From Saccoglossus kowalevskii (taxonomy: Eukaryota; Hemichordata; Enteropneusta; Harrimaniidae): DNA of 64,000 nt. The notes beneath the pieces are model-generated. The model did not search any database. It saw only the letters and a program-made list of their open reading frames with translations, and had not been told where the DNA came from. Positions within the stretch are counted from its first letter, which is position 1; each line of letters opens with the position of its first letter. The stretch spans positions 243,785 through 307,784 of the forward strand of contig NW_003147276.1 of the NCBI RefSeq assembly GCF_000003605.2, given 5' to 3'. Shown here piece after piece: positions 41,201 through 56,200 of the stretch. The position numbers and the translations under genes were made by a program.

Positions 41201-44200
41201 AAGATCTGGTATGCTCATCTTGTTGACTTTTGCCCATCTGGTGCTGAATTGCTCTTTGACTTCAATGATATATCCAGTTACAGGAGAACCACCATCAACT
41301 CTAGGTGGTGTCCAGGTTAGTGTCATTGATGTTGATGTAGTATCAGATACATCAGGTGTGCCAGGTGGACCAGGTACATCTGTACAGATAGAATCAATAT
41401 CAGGAGACTATAGGAGATTGTTCAAATGGGGGTAGAATTTATACCCCTGTGTTTATGTTGTAATGCCACTGATACATACAAACACAAACATTGGGATTGT
41501 GTCAAAACAAATGTTTGGCAATTTGTAGAAAAGATTTTGAGCATGATTTTAAATTGTCAAATAATATTGGACTTTGGAAGTCATATTGGTGGCTTGCCTT
41601 TGAAAAAAATTAATAACTAGCAAGAATATCAAATTCTGTAATTCTGATAGCTGGATAGTCTATTCACAAATACCATATATGCAATCTAATCAAAATATTA
41701 GTTTTTAAATACAAAGTGTATCAAAGAAAGAGGTTCAACAAATCCTATTAGACGCATATTCTTAACTTTAATTACTGTGTATATTTGCTAATGCCATTAT
41801 TTTCAATTTAGTTATGTACACTACAATGAGTAAAATAAATATTTTAAATAAAAAAAATAATTGTATGTCGATGATTTTATCATTGTATTAATGTTTATAA
41901 TCAGTCTGATTCTATCATTGTATTATTGTTTATATTGTTTATAATCAGTCTGGATATTTGGAGAGTGCCACATGTGCAGTAAGATGCGTTTTTGAAACAT
42001 CTGAAATGATTTTTTGAGTTTCAGTCATTTTTATTTCACTGACTTGAACATGTACATGCATTGTGGGAGAATCAGTCCATTGTGTTCTTGGAGTTGTTAT
42101 GGATTTTGATTTCATCTTCCAAAGAGTATTGAAACTTTGTATAGTCCATTGCATGGATTTTTGGAACACTGAAATAATAAGACAAAAAAACCAACATTCA
42201 AAATTTACAACAAAATATCACTGCAGTCTTACCGTATGGTGGTTTGGCAATGACCGGGCCAGCTGGTTCACTTGGTTTTCCAACACCTGCTTTGTTTTCT
42301 GCAGCAACACGGAATTCATATTCAGTTCCATGTTTTAGATCTGTTACTTTAAATGATGTTTCTGTCACGGCAAATTTATTTGTTTTGACCCATCGAGTTG
42401 AGAATTTCTCCCTCTTTTCAATTACATAGCTTGTAATGAGAGCACCTCCATCTGAGAGTGGAGCTCTCCAGTTGAGGGTAACAGTTGTTGATGTAACATC
42501 TGTAATGTTGGGTTTACCAGGAGCATCAGGTACACCTACAATATAGATACATAACCAGTAAGCAACAATATAATTAACCGCTTTGTTTGAAAGATTTTCT
42601 TCCTAATTAATATTATATTAATAAGAATGTCTCAAGTAGGCACAAACCCATGAAAGTGGATATGACCATGTACTGTCCGAGTTTAAACTTTCATTACGTT
42701 TTTTTGGTAAAGAAATAATGTGGATTTTTTGTGAAGTTCACTTTGTAACTTAAATCATTAATGAAACCATGAACATGTATTGTGTACAATGTGTAGTATG
42801 GAAATGCCATGAGATAAACCGACTTGCTAAGAAAAAAACAAAAAAAACATTGCACTTACCATATGGTGGTTTGGCCTTTCTTGGGTCAGATGGCTCACTT
42901 GGTGGTCCAACACCAGCTTTGTTCTCAGCACTGACTCTAAACTCATACTCGCTTCCTTCAAATAGATCTTTAATCATGAAGTGAAGATCAGGTAGTGCAT
43001 CTCTATTACATCTAATCCATCTTGATGTGCTTGTATCCTTCCTTTCAATGATATATCCAATAATGGGACTTCCACCATCATTTCTAGGTGGTTTCCATGA
43101 GATACTGATAGTTGTGGCATGTGAATCAGTCACATCTGGTCTGCCAGGGGCACCAGGTAAGTCTGTTAAAAAAAATGAATTAAAACCTCATAAAATGAGA
43201 TTTTTTCATTCCCTTAAAAAATAGGTAAATTCCACAAGATCATTTTTGAAAGCTAGATTTCTTAAAATAATTTAAGTTTGAGTCAGATCATATTATTTTT
43301 GAGGTTGTGTATTGGCCATTAAAATGTCAAACAGTTTGAAAGTTGCTGGTGCCCGGTCAACTGGTTTGTGATCTTTGATTGTCGAGGGAAAGTGTTCCAG
43401 TCAATGAGCTGGAGAGCAAATTTCACTGATAAACACAATTTGATGGATAATTTGTGTATAGCTAGGCTGCAGGAAACCAATAATGGTTTGCCTCAAACAA
43501 AGTTTTGAATAGTGATATTAGATCAAACACCGTTGTCTATACACATTTGCATAATATTGGCTACAATATCATAAAAACACACATCTTGTCTGATAACAAC
43601 CCAGGACAGGTGACTGTGATCTCATTTTCTTCTGTTGAAAGAATACATTGAAATTTTAACGGGGAAATTTTCAGTTTTGGTGACTGTACTCACCATATGG
43701 TGGTTTAGCAACCTTAGAATCAGTTGCATCACTTGGTTTGCCTACACCCACTTTGTTCTCAGCACACACTCTAAACTCATATGTGCTACCCTCTCTGAGA
43801 CTCTCAACAACAAAGGTGGTCTCAGTGATTTTGTATAGATTGACTTTTTCCCATCTGGAGCTGAACTGATCTTTCTTCTGAATGATGTAGCCTGTAACGG
43901 GACTACCACCGTCTTTTTCAGGGGGTGTCCATTTGAGGGTCATTGACGTAGCGGTGATGTCAGAGACAGAAGGTTTACCAGGGGCGTCTGGGACTTCTAC
44001 AGTGAGATGAAGGGGATGAAAGATAAAAAGAAAGATTTTGAAGACAAAAGACAAAGCAATACCTGTCAATGAGAGAAATTAGCAGAAGTGCAAGTGTAAA
44101 AGAAGAAAAGATAATAGTGCATGAATCCCTACTTATGAACAAGACACTGGCAAATACAAAGTTGATATAGAAAGGCACTAGGTACATCACATGTGTCGCA

Positions 44201-47200
44201 GCATTATTCTTACCATGAGCAGCCTTAGTAAGAACTGCTTTTGTTGGCTCACTTGGTTTACCAACACCTGCTTTGTTCACTGCAGCAACTCTGAACTGAT
44301 ACTCAGTCATCTGTTCGAGATTGCTAACAGTGCATGTCAAGTCTGGGACTTTCTCACGTGTTGCTGGGACCCATTTAGTGCTGAACTTCTGTTTCTTTTC
44401 CACCAAATAGCTAATAATAGGAGCACCACCATCAGATGTAGGGGGATTCCATTGTAAATTTACTGAATGATGAGTGACTTCAGTAACACGAGGAACATCA
44501 GGAGCCCCTGGAACATCTAGTTGGATGATAGGAAAAGAGGCTAAGAACCTGACTGAATACAAATGGGTGTTAGAAGAAAACTACACAAACAAGAATTCTG
44601 GTATTGCTAGATCAAATTAGACAGATAACAGAAAGCAGTTACCGATTAGAGAACAAAAAAAGTGTATTGGGATGTGTCAGTATAAAGTGGTAGCTAAAAT
44701 CCAAGCAGCATAAGTATATGCTTTAAACCTTCCTACTAGGAAGCATAACAGCAGAGAATAGTTAAGATGTATATCCTTCCAATGAATCAAAATAACAGAA
44801 AATTATCAGAAGAAATGAGAGATCCCCATGCATAGTATCCACATGTCTCACCGTAAGGATCTTTAGCAGTGACAGTCACTGATGGACTAGCTGGACCAAC
44901 ACCAGCTTTGTTCTCAGCAGACACTTTGAATTCATAAACAGACCCTTCTTTCATATCAGTCACAACATATTTAGCATCAGGAACTCTGGCTTTTACAGTC
45001 CATCGCATGGAAAACTGTTCTTTCATTTGAAGAATGTACTGAGATATTGGACTACCACCATCAGAGAGAGGTGGGTTCCATGTGAGTGTCACAGACTTCT
45101 TAGTAACGTTGTATACATCAGGCTTATTTGGAGCCTCAGGAACATCTTTATTGGTGAATAGATACAGACATAGAGGTCAGGAAGATGAAAAGTGAATGAA
45201 AGGAAGATGAAGTAAAGGGATCAATAATTGATTTACAATGGAATAAGATTATGCTGTTCAATCATTATCCCAGTAAATCCTCAGAAAAGTCTTCAAAGAA
45301 CCACTGTGCAAAGAGAGGAAAACACAATGATACAACTGTCTTCATACTGGATCCTGCATCATCATGTACAGAAGATAGAGAAATGTTGCTCACCACCCCA
45401 ACCTGGAATTAAATTATTTTATTGACGAACAGTTTTATTTACATGTTAAATAACTCACCATATGGTGGTTTCACAACCACAGGTCGAGATGGTTTGCTTG
45501 GTTCACTGATTCCAGCCTTATTTTCTGCGGAAACACGGAACTCATATTCAGCTCCTCGTATTAAATCAGCAGCAGATACAAAAGTCTCTTTCACTGGTGT
45601 ACGGTTCACTCTTGTCCAGTGATCTTTACTGGTTTCTCGCTTCTCCACAATGTAGCCAGTTATTCTAGCACCTCCATCATACTCTGGTGCTGCCCATTTC
45701 ATACTGGCTGATGACTCAGTGACTTCAATAACTTCTGGTCTTTCTGGTGCCTCTGGTACAGAAATCTTTAAGGTGGCTGGGAAGCTAGGCTTTCCTGATC
45801 CAGCTTTGTTCTCTGCTAGAATACGGAATTCATAGTCTTTACCTTCAGTCAGTCCCGAGACTTGGTATGTTGTTTCTTTGACTGGTGTAATATTTTCTTT
45901 CACCCAGCGAGAGCTGAATTTTTCTTTCTTTTCAACCATGTATCCAGTGATTGGCGTTCCACCATCATCCTTTGGAGGAGTCCATTTCAGAGTTAAAGAT
46001 GAAGGCTTAGCATCAACTATGTCTGGTGCACCTGGTGAATCTGGTGAATCTGAAAATAGACAACATTGGTTACACTATTAAATACTGTAAGGTTGTAAAT
46101 ACAAGTCCTAGCTAACAACAGTCATTTTTATACATGTACGCAACATAAATTTGATGCATTGTTTTACAGTGATTAGCACATTAGGCACTAAATACCAGAA
46201 ACCATGTCTTTTGGTAAAAACGTTGAACAAAATTCGAAGCTAGCAGGCTCAATGTCAGATGGGATCAACAGCATAAACACCTGAGATTGAGTATACAAAT
46301 ATTGACAAACAAAATTTAGAAGAAAATATTTTGAAAGGCATCAATGCATTTGAATGGGACATCTAGGCAACTGTCTCCATGGCCTTCCTAAGGTAGAAGC
46401 CTAGTCATAATTTTTGACAAAATTGGTCATAAATCGCATGACAATGTTCATTAATTTATTATGTACAATCATGAAGCTAACGTCTCATGGGAAAATGAAA
46501 TAGCATTATTTTGTGTGTTACAGTTATGCTTTTTGAGAAACGTGTCCTAATATTTTTTGAAAATTGCTATTTTTAGAACAGTTTCCATGGAACACAATGT
46601 TAAAGAAAAATTGCATTTTTTGACTTTTTAAAACACAGATTTTTTAAATAATTCAGAACAACAAAAAGTACTCCATGATTAACAATATGATTTTTTCAGC
46701 CTATGTCACCAGGCTAGATTTTGAGATATTGCATACTATCTCTGCCATAGGATCCTGTGGTAAAAGTGTTATACACATGTAATAGTGTCAAAATGGCGAC
46801 TTTCCACTAAAATGCAACCATCAATTTCCTTGAAAAAAGGTTGGTGACCCCCAACTTTTTTTAGGTCAATATTCTTATATTACCTTGGAGTACATTTTAT
46901 TGCAAAATGAATACATTCTGTTGCTTTTTTAATTTATGAGTAGGCTTCTACTATAAGGCAGTGAGACTGAAATGTACAATTAGATTTTTAAACACAAGAC
47001 ATAATTACATGTAGCTTACCATATGGTGGTTTAGCGATCCTTGGGCCAGATGAATCACTGGGTGGACCAACTCCTGCTTTGTTTTCGGCACTCACTCTGA
47101 ATTCATATTCATTGCCTTTTTGTAATCCTGTTGCTGTGAATGTTGTATCAGACACTGTAACATTGCTGATTCGAGACCATCTAGTTGTGAACTTTTCTCT

Positions 47201-50200
47201 TCTTTCAATGATATAGTTGAAAACTGGACTGCCTCCGTCATCTGTAGGTGGAGTCCATTTCAAGCTCATGGCTATATCAGTTACATCAAACAAAGTTGGT
47301 TTTCCAGGTGCGCCAGGTTTGTCTAAAAATAAAAATAACAATTATTTTACTCTTTTGGTTTTCGTGTACAAAAGCTGGTTAATATGCATAACAGAGAGAT
47401 TTATAAATAATTCTGACATAATCTACTAATTGTAGCACAATTATCTGCCATGAAACCAAAAGCACTTTCATTTACATTGTAGGCACTGAGATTTAAGTGT
47501 ACAAATTCTACTATGTCATTCAAGACAGAGTTCAGTGATTAGTGAGAAAACAGCAATAGATTATTTGTTACTTACCATATGGTGGTTTGGCAATCCTTGG
47601 ATCCGATGGTTCACTTGGTTTACCAACCCCAGCTTTGTTCTCAGCAGCAACTCTGAATTCATATTCGGTACCTTCGGTCAATCCAGTGACTCTGTAGGTG
47701 GTGTCTGGGATAGTGTCTTTGGTAAGTCTTACCCAGCGAGAACTGAATTTTTCTTTCTTCTCGATGACATAACTGATGATTCTTGCTCCACCATCAGATG
47801 ATGGCTCAGACCAGGTGAGTGTCATTGCAGTAGCTTCTACGGATGAAACCTTTGGTTTACCTGGAGGACCTGGAACATCTGAAACATAAATTATCATCAG
47901 ATTAGAGGTTTTGTAATAATAAAGAAAAATTGAGAAAAAATTGCAATGGTGTGATTGAAATAAAGAAAGTAGTTCCATGGGTTGAATGATCCAGATTTCT
48001 GCAATAAATGATAGCTGGTATACTTACCATAAGGTGGCTTAGCTAGTTTCTTATCGCTAGGCTCACTGAATGGTCCCATTCCTGCTTTGTTCTCTGCAGC
48101 CACTCTAAACTGATATTCGGTGTGTTCTGTCAGCTCGGTCACTGTATGTGTAGTTTCAGTGATTTTCCCATGATGCGCTTTAGTCCATCTTCGCCTAGTT
48201 ACATCAAACTTCTCAATAATGTATGAAGTAATAGGACTGCCGCCATCAGAGTATGGTGGTCTCCATGTAAGTGTCATGTGAGTTGCATCAATCTTGGTAA
48301 CATCAGGTTGATTTGGTGCACCAGGAAGATCTGAAATTGCGAATACAACAGAATATTATGATTTATAACTTTTGAAATGTCACCATATATCGAATACAGT
48401 ACACGATGAATATACGTATCAATCAATTAACTTGAGATACTATACTATAACCCCCATTGACATTTTTCAAATTTTTTGTTATTTTTTTGATAATTTTTGA
48501 AAAAATGCATATAAAAACTTACTGCAAAATTAATCAAAGCTTATTGCATATTAATCAAAATGTATGTGACAATTCACGTGTTGGTAAAAGTACTCACCAT
48601 ATGGTGGTTTGGCTTTTCTTGGTTCGCTTGGTTCACTTGGTTTACCAGGACCAGCCTTATTCTCAGCAATTACACGGAATTGATAATCAGAGCCTTCCTT
48701 CAATTGAGAAACGTTCAAAGATGTCTCTTTCACTGAATATGTATTAACTCTAGTCCACATCGTTGAGAATTGTTCTTTTCTTTCTACAAAGTATCCAGTT
48801 ACAGGTGAACCACCGTCATTATCAGGTGGATACCAGCTAACAGTCATACTAGTAGCAGTCACATCAGATGTACTGGGCTTGTCAGGAGCTCCGGGAACAT
48901 CTGTAACCACAAACATAATAATTGTAATTACTATTAATTTTGTTCCATGCAATATATTTTACCCAAGGTACACATCAGAGTTTTCAGCATAGGCAACAAT
49001 AATCAGATATTATGTATATTACAGTTATGAAATTGACTTACCATATGGTGGTTTGGCAACTTTAGGATCTGATGGTTCACTGTATTTGCCAACACCAGCT
49101 TTGTTCTCAGCAGCAACACGGAATTGGTATTCTGATTTCTCTTTCAGACCAGTCACTGTGTATTCAGTATCAGCTAATTTGTCTGTGTACAATTTTGTCC
49201 ATCTTGTACTGAAATCTTCTTTCTTCTCAATGACATAGTTGGTGATCTTAGCTCCTCCATCAGATTCTGGTTCTGTCCATTTAATGGTCATAGTAGTTGC
49301 AGTGATACCAGATACAAGTGGTTTACCAGGGGCACTTGGTAGATCTGTGAATAAAACAACATTAATTTTTTTTTAAATGATGGTAATTTAATAAATATGC
49401 AAAATATCAGAATATCACATCCCACATGAACTAATGGCAATAGAGGTCAGTTGTCTTTACTGTGTCAAAGTACACTTAACTAAATGTACCATACTGTAAA
49501 TATGAAACAAGTTTTTAGATGAGAAATGAGACAGATGAAAAAAGAAATAAATCATGTTGTATTAAACAAATGATCTGGCTGCAGCTTGTGAACTCACCAT
49601 AAGGTGCCTTAGCTGTATGTGGTCCAGTGGATTGGCTTGGTTGACCAACACCAGCTTTGTTCTCAGCACAGACACGGAACTCATATACAGAATTTTCCTT
49701 CAAGTCTTGAACAGTCAAGTGTAGATCTGGGATGGAGAACTTGTTAATGTGAGTCCATCTTGTTCCGTACTGATCTTTACGCTCAACAACATATCCGGTT
49801 ATAGGAGACCCACCATCATTATGTGGTGTTGTCCAGGTCAGTTTCATGGATGTAGCTGTAATTTCTGATACCTTCGGAGTGCCTGGTGGACCTGGTACAT
49901 CTATTGAGAAATTATTCCAATACTATTAGTACTGATTAATTTTAAACTTGTTTGCCAATTTATAAATATTCATACATAATAGAAGAACATAAGACAATAG
50001 AAAGACTTACCATATGGTGGCTTGGCTGTCTTAGTATCTGATGGTTCACTGTATTTGCCAACACCAGCTTTGTTCTCAGCAGCAATTCGGAATTGGTATT
50101 CTGATTTTTCCTTTAGGTCAGTCACTGTGAATGTTGTATCAGTAACATCTAATTTGTTTACTTTGTTCCAGAAAGTTGAGAATCCTTCTTTCTTTTCAAT

Positions 50201-53200
50201 GATATATCCCTTAACAGGTGCACCACCATCATCCAAAGGTGGAGTCCAGTTCAGAGTCATCTTGGTAGCATCAATGTCAGAGACAACTGGCTTACCAGGA
50301 GCATCAGGTAGACCTAAATAGAATGAGTTACATTACAGAGATTAATAAAAAACATAGTAAATGAAATATTTCCACAGTTTAATATATCAAACACAAAGCA
50401 TGAAATATATTATACAGTGAATAAATTGACTTACCATATGGTGGTTTGGCAACTTTAGGATCTGATGGCTCACTATATTTGCCAACACCAGCTTTGTTTT
50501 CAGCAGCAACACGGAATTGATATTCTGAGCCCTCAGTGAGTCCAGTAACAATAAAAGCAGTATCCACAATTGTTTCATCAGTGTACACCTTGGACCAGCG
50601 TGTGCCAAATTGTTCTTTTCGTTCAATGATGTAATGAGTAATTCTAGCACCTCCATCAGAATCTGGTTCTGTCCATTTCAGTGTCATAGTTGATGCCTGG
50701 ACTTCCATTACTTTAGGTTTACCAGGTGCATCTGGTACAGCTGGAGATAAAACAATTCAATGATTAATTTCAGAGTCATTATAGCAGGTGAACAAATGTG
50801 CTACTAAGAGCTCATCCATACAATCACCACTTGAATACATTGTGACTACCTTTTGAGCAGGACAAAGAAGCGACAGCTTCATTGACAACAATCACATGAA
50901 TTACTGATAGCTATAAAATAATGTTGCTCTTAAAATATGAAATAACAGTGAATAGAAATATCACACTTACTGTATGGTGCCTTGGCTGTTTGTGGTCCCG
51001 TAGATTGGCTTGGTTTACCAACACCAGCTTTGTTCTCTGCACATACTCTGAATTCATAAACTGAGTTTTCTTTCAGATCTTTAACAGTCATATGTAAATC
51101 TGTTATGGTGAACTTGTTGACTCTGGACCATCGGAATGCAAACTGTTCTTTAACTTCCACAACATATCCGGTTACAGGAGAACCACCATCATCTTCCGGT
51201 GCTGTCCATGTCAGTTTCATGGATGTAGCAGCAACGTCAGATACTTTTGGGGTACCTGGTGGACCTGGAACATCTATGAAAACAAAGTGTGAATAATGTC
51301 AAAAACAAGTCACAATGTTTTATTTTATAAAAAGAAAAAGACTTCACATAGAATGTACAAAGAATTTGAGATGCAGCTAGGAAAAAGTTTTATTTTCCAT
51401 GGATATACAGTGTAATGATTAGTTGTTAAATAAATCACAAAGTCACTTACCATATGGTGGTTTGGCAATCCTTGGATCTGATGGTTCACTGTATTTGCCA
51501 ACACCAGCTTTGTTCTCAGCAGCAACTCGGAATTGGTATTCAGTGCCTTCTTTCAGATCAGTGACTGTATATTTTGTATCTGAGACATCAAATCTATTGA
51601 CCTTGTTCCAAAAAGTTGAGAATCCTTCTTTCTTTTCAATGATATATCCCTTAACAGGTGCACCACCATCATCCAAAGGTGGAGTCCAGTTCAGAGTCAT
51701 CTTGGTAGCATCAATGTCAGAGACAACTGGCTTACCAGGAGCATCAGGCAGGCCTAATGATAGAAGAAGAAAATATAGTTTAATATAATTTATATTAAGT
51801 AGCTGTGGAATACATGATTGCCTTTAATTTCATAAAATACAAACTGAGCATTACACAGGGTTATTGTGGCATTAAGTTGTAGTGACTTTCCTGTGATTTC
51901 AGTCAATGATTCTAGATCACAAATGAATGAAGTCTACACACAAAAAATATACTGAATAAACCCAAAGCCAAAATACTCACCATATGGATGTTTGGCAGTC
52001 TTAGTATCAGATGGTTCACTATATTTGCCAATGCCAGCTTTGTTCTCAGCAGCAACATGGTATTGATAGTCAGTGCCTTCTGTTAAACCAGGAACTATAC
52101 AGCTTGTGTCCACAATTGGTTCATCAAGATGAATCTTTCCCCATCTTGTGCTGAACTCTTCTTTCTTCTCAATGACGTAGTTGGTGATTCTTGCTCCACC
52201 ATCAGATTCTGGCTCTGTCCATTTCACCGTCATACTTGTTGCCTGTACTTCAGTTACCTTAGGTTTGCCGGGTGCATCAGGAACAGCTGGAATGTGGAAA
52301 AGCAAATCATAAATATCTTAATGATGGACACCGTAGTATTGTGATTTTGATATATCATAAATATTAATGAATAAATCAAATGAAGGTTTAATATTCACTA
52401 TTTTATGCTCACACCATAATCCTCAAAATATTTCAGCATTATCATATCCATCTAGCTTCAATCAAGTTTAGTTCATAAACCTGCTCAACATGTCTAACTT
52501 CCTACTGAATACAACTCATAAGGTTACGCTGTATAAATATTTTAAAATCGCTTACTGTATGGTGCCTTGGCTGTGTGTGGTCCTGTAGATTGGCTTGGTT
52601 TACCAACACCAGCTTTGTTCTCAGCACATACTCTGAATTCATAAACTGAGTTTTCTTTCAGATCTTTAACAGTCATGTGTAAATCTGTTATGGTGAATTT
52701 GTTGACTCTGGACCATCGGAATGCAAACTGTTCTTTAACTTCCACAACATATCCGGTCACAGGAGAACCACCATCATCTTCCGGTGCTGTCCAAGTCAGT
52801 TTCATGGATGTAGCAGCAACGTCAGATACTTTTGGGGTACCTGGTGGACCTGGAACATCTATGAAAACAAAGTGTGGATAATGTCAAAAACAAGTCACAA
52901 TGTTTTATTTTAAAGTAAGAAAGAGACTTCACATAGGAATGTGAGTATATAGGCAAACTTATGTCCAAGAACACAATACAGCCATGAGTGATGTCAGGTC
53001 TTTCATAAAGAGTGAAGTATTCCCTTTTCTAAATTTTATGTGTCTTTCACAGTTACTAGCTAATGTGAAATAATACAAGACGGTGTATCTCAGAGAACCA
53101 TACACCAATTTTAAAAAAAAGACTTCACATAGAATGTACAAAGAATTTGAGATGCAGCTAGGAAAAAAGTTTTATTGTAACTTTTCCATGGATATACAGT

Positions 53201-56200
53201 GTAATGATTAGTTGTTAAATAAATCACAAAGTCACTTACCATATGGTGGTTTGGCAACTTTAGGATCTGATGGTTCACTATATTTGCCAACACCAGCTTT
53301 GTTCTCAGCAGCAATTCGGAATTGATATTCAGATTTTTCCTTCAGGTCAGTTACGGTGTATGTTGTTTCTGTCACATCAAATCTATTGACTTTAGTCCAG
53401 AGTGATGAGAATCCTTCTTTCTTCTCAATGATATATCCTTTAACAGGTGCACCACCATCATCCAAAGGTGGAGTCCAGTTCAGAGTCATCTTGGTAGCAT
53501 CAATGTCAGAGACAACTGGCTTACCAGGAGCATCAGGCAGACCTAAGAATTGAACAAACCAAAATAAGTGAGATAATAATTATAGAACAATTATTACAGT
53601 ATAACCATCCAGACTAAAATTTTTTTTTTTAAATTTTCAGCAACTTTACCCTTTCACTTACCATATGGTGGCTTGGCAGTCTTAATATCTGATGGTTCAC
53701 TGTATTTGCCAACACCAGCTTTGTTTTCAGCAGCAACTCGGAACTGATAGTTAGATCCTTCATTGAGACCAGTGACAGTAAATGCTGTATCAAGTGATTT
53801 CTCATCTGTAAAAACTTTACTCCATCTGGAGGAGAATTCATCTTTCCTTTCAACAACATAATTGGTGATTTTACTTCCCCCATCAGATTCTGGTTCCATC
53901 CACTTGATGGTCATGGATGTAGCTTGGACTTCCATTACTTTGGGCTTTCCGGGAGCATCAGGAACAGCTGGAAAAGGAAAGGGTGAATTTTATTAATTTA
54001 TTGTTGTGTGTTACTGTAAAAACATCTCAATCAGAATCTTTTGTAAATGTTGTGTTTAGAAGTAGAATGTACTTACTGTATGGTGCCTTGGCTGTGTGTG
54101 GTCCAGTTGAATCACTTGGTTTGCCAACACCAGCTTTGTTCTCCGCACATATTCTGAATTCATATGGTGAGCCTTCAGTGAGTCTTTCAACACTGTAACT
54201 GATGTCTGTCACAGGCATTGTGTTGACACGTGCCCATCTTGCAGAGAATTGTTCCTTCTTTTCGATATAGTATCCGGTTACAGGAGAACCACCATCATCC
54301 TGAGGTGGTGTCCAGGTCAGCTTCATGGATGTAGCATTAACGTCAGATACTTTAGGAGTACCTGGTGGGCCTGGCACATCTGAAATTAAACAAGTAGCAA
54401 TATTGTTACAGTATTTCTGTGAAATTATTATGAAATTCAGGCTTTCTTATTCCAACATTGTGGCAACACTACAAATACGTGGCAATATTCCTACCAACAT
54501 TTTGAACATGTTTTTTTTGTTCTTTCCTTTAATTTTGGACCAATCAGGGATAATTTTCAAATTACAATTATGCAGGTTAATCATGTGAAAGGTGACAACA
54601 TATTTGTTGTTATTTGCATTCAAAGGATGAAAGTAAACATGACTTTGTGATACAGAAAAAGATTGAGTTCATTTCACTCACCATATGGTGGCTTGGCAAT
54701 CCTTGATTCTGAAGGGTCACTTGGTTTTCCAACACCTGCTTTGTTTTCTGCAGTGACTCTAAATTCATATTCCTTGCCCTGTTTTAAATCAGTAACTTTG
54801 AACTGTGTATCTGTCACATTGTATCTATTGGCTTTGTCCCACCTTGTGGAGAACTTCTCTCGTTTTTCAACAATATATCCAGTGACAGGTGACCCACCAT
54901 CATTGTGAGGGGGTTTCCAGGTCAAATTCATGGTAGTGGCAGTGATGTCTGAAACCTGTGGTTTACTTGGAGCATCCGGTGCATCTAAGAAAGAATACAT
55001 TTCATAAAAATTTCATCAGACACTTCAATGATTAAATCAAAGCTTTCCATTGCTGCAAGAGCAAAACACATGATATTATGCATTTGTATAACAAACAATT
55101 CACTTTATATCAAACAAAATTTAGCATGGTGACTGTGGCACTTATAAATTAACAATACTCTGTGGTAGGTCTTTATTTTCTATAATAATCTATTTCTCCT
55201 GCTGACAATATTAAAAAAAATCATTTACCATATGGAGGTTTCGCTTTTCTTCTATCTGATGGTTCACTAGGAGGTCCAACACCAGCTTTGTTTTCAGCAG
55301 AAACTCTAAATTCATACTCAGATCCTTCTACAAGATCTCGCACAGTGAATCTCATATCAGAGACAGTATCTCTGTTAGATTTAATCCATCTGTTACTGCT
55401 GGTATCTTTTCTTTCAATGATGTAACCAATGATTGGACTTCCTCCATCATTCCTGGGTGGTCTCCATGTAACAGTCATGTGTGTTGCATTGACATCGCTC
55501 ACTTCAGGAGTCATTGGTGCTCCAGGTAAATCTGTATATAAGGAGATGTGACTGTTAAAACTTGCGCAAGGGAAACATTCAGGATTGTCATAGAGATTCA
55601 TCATTTTAAATGATTTTGTACAAGTCATGTATTTACACTAAGAATACATGACCAATCCAGACACTCAACTTTTTTATATTAACTTATTTGACCTGACATT
55701 TTATAGGCACAACATCATTGTGTGTTGTCAATTTGATCACAATAGTTTACGTCATTTTGGATAAACAAGACTTCCTCAACGTTTTGGAGGCTGCAACTTT
55801 TTCCACCAAAGGTTTGGTGTAATATTTTGCACATTTTTCACAAGTTCAAGCTTTCTTTATTTAGTATCACATGAACATAATTTATGATTTCTAACTGTCA
55901 AGTCCTAATCAACATTTATGTTTAGCATTTAGGATACATAAACACTGAATAAAGATATACTTACCATATGGTGGTTTTGCAATCCTTGGTTCTGATGACT
56001 CACTGGGTTTGCTAGTACCTGCTTGGTTCTCAGCAAGTACTCTGAACTCATACTCATTACCTTCCTTTAGATTTCTGACAGTGAATACTGTTTCAATCAC
56101 TGTGTAATCATTAACTTGTTCCCATCGTGTTTTATACTGCTCTTTCTTCTCAATGATGTAAGTGATAATTTTATTGCCACCATCAGACTGAGGTGGCACC

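Noticed and set aside
44214-44562. Extension of the J-type frame on both sides of the exon
   Set aside because: Read-through into introns; the acceptor after 44516 and donor before 44214 match all neighbouring exons.
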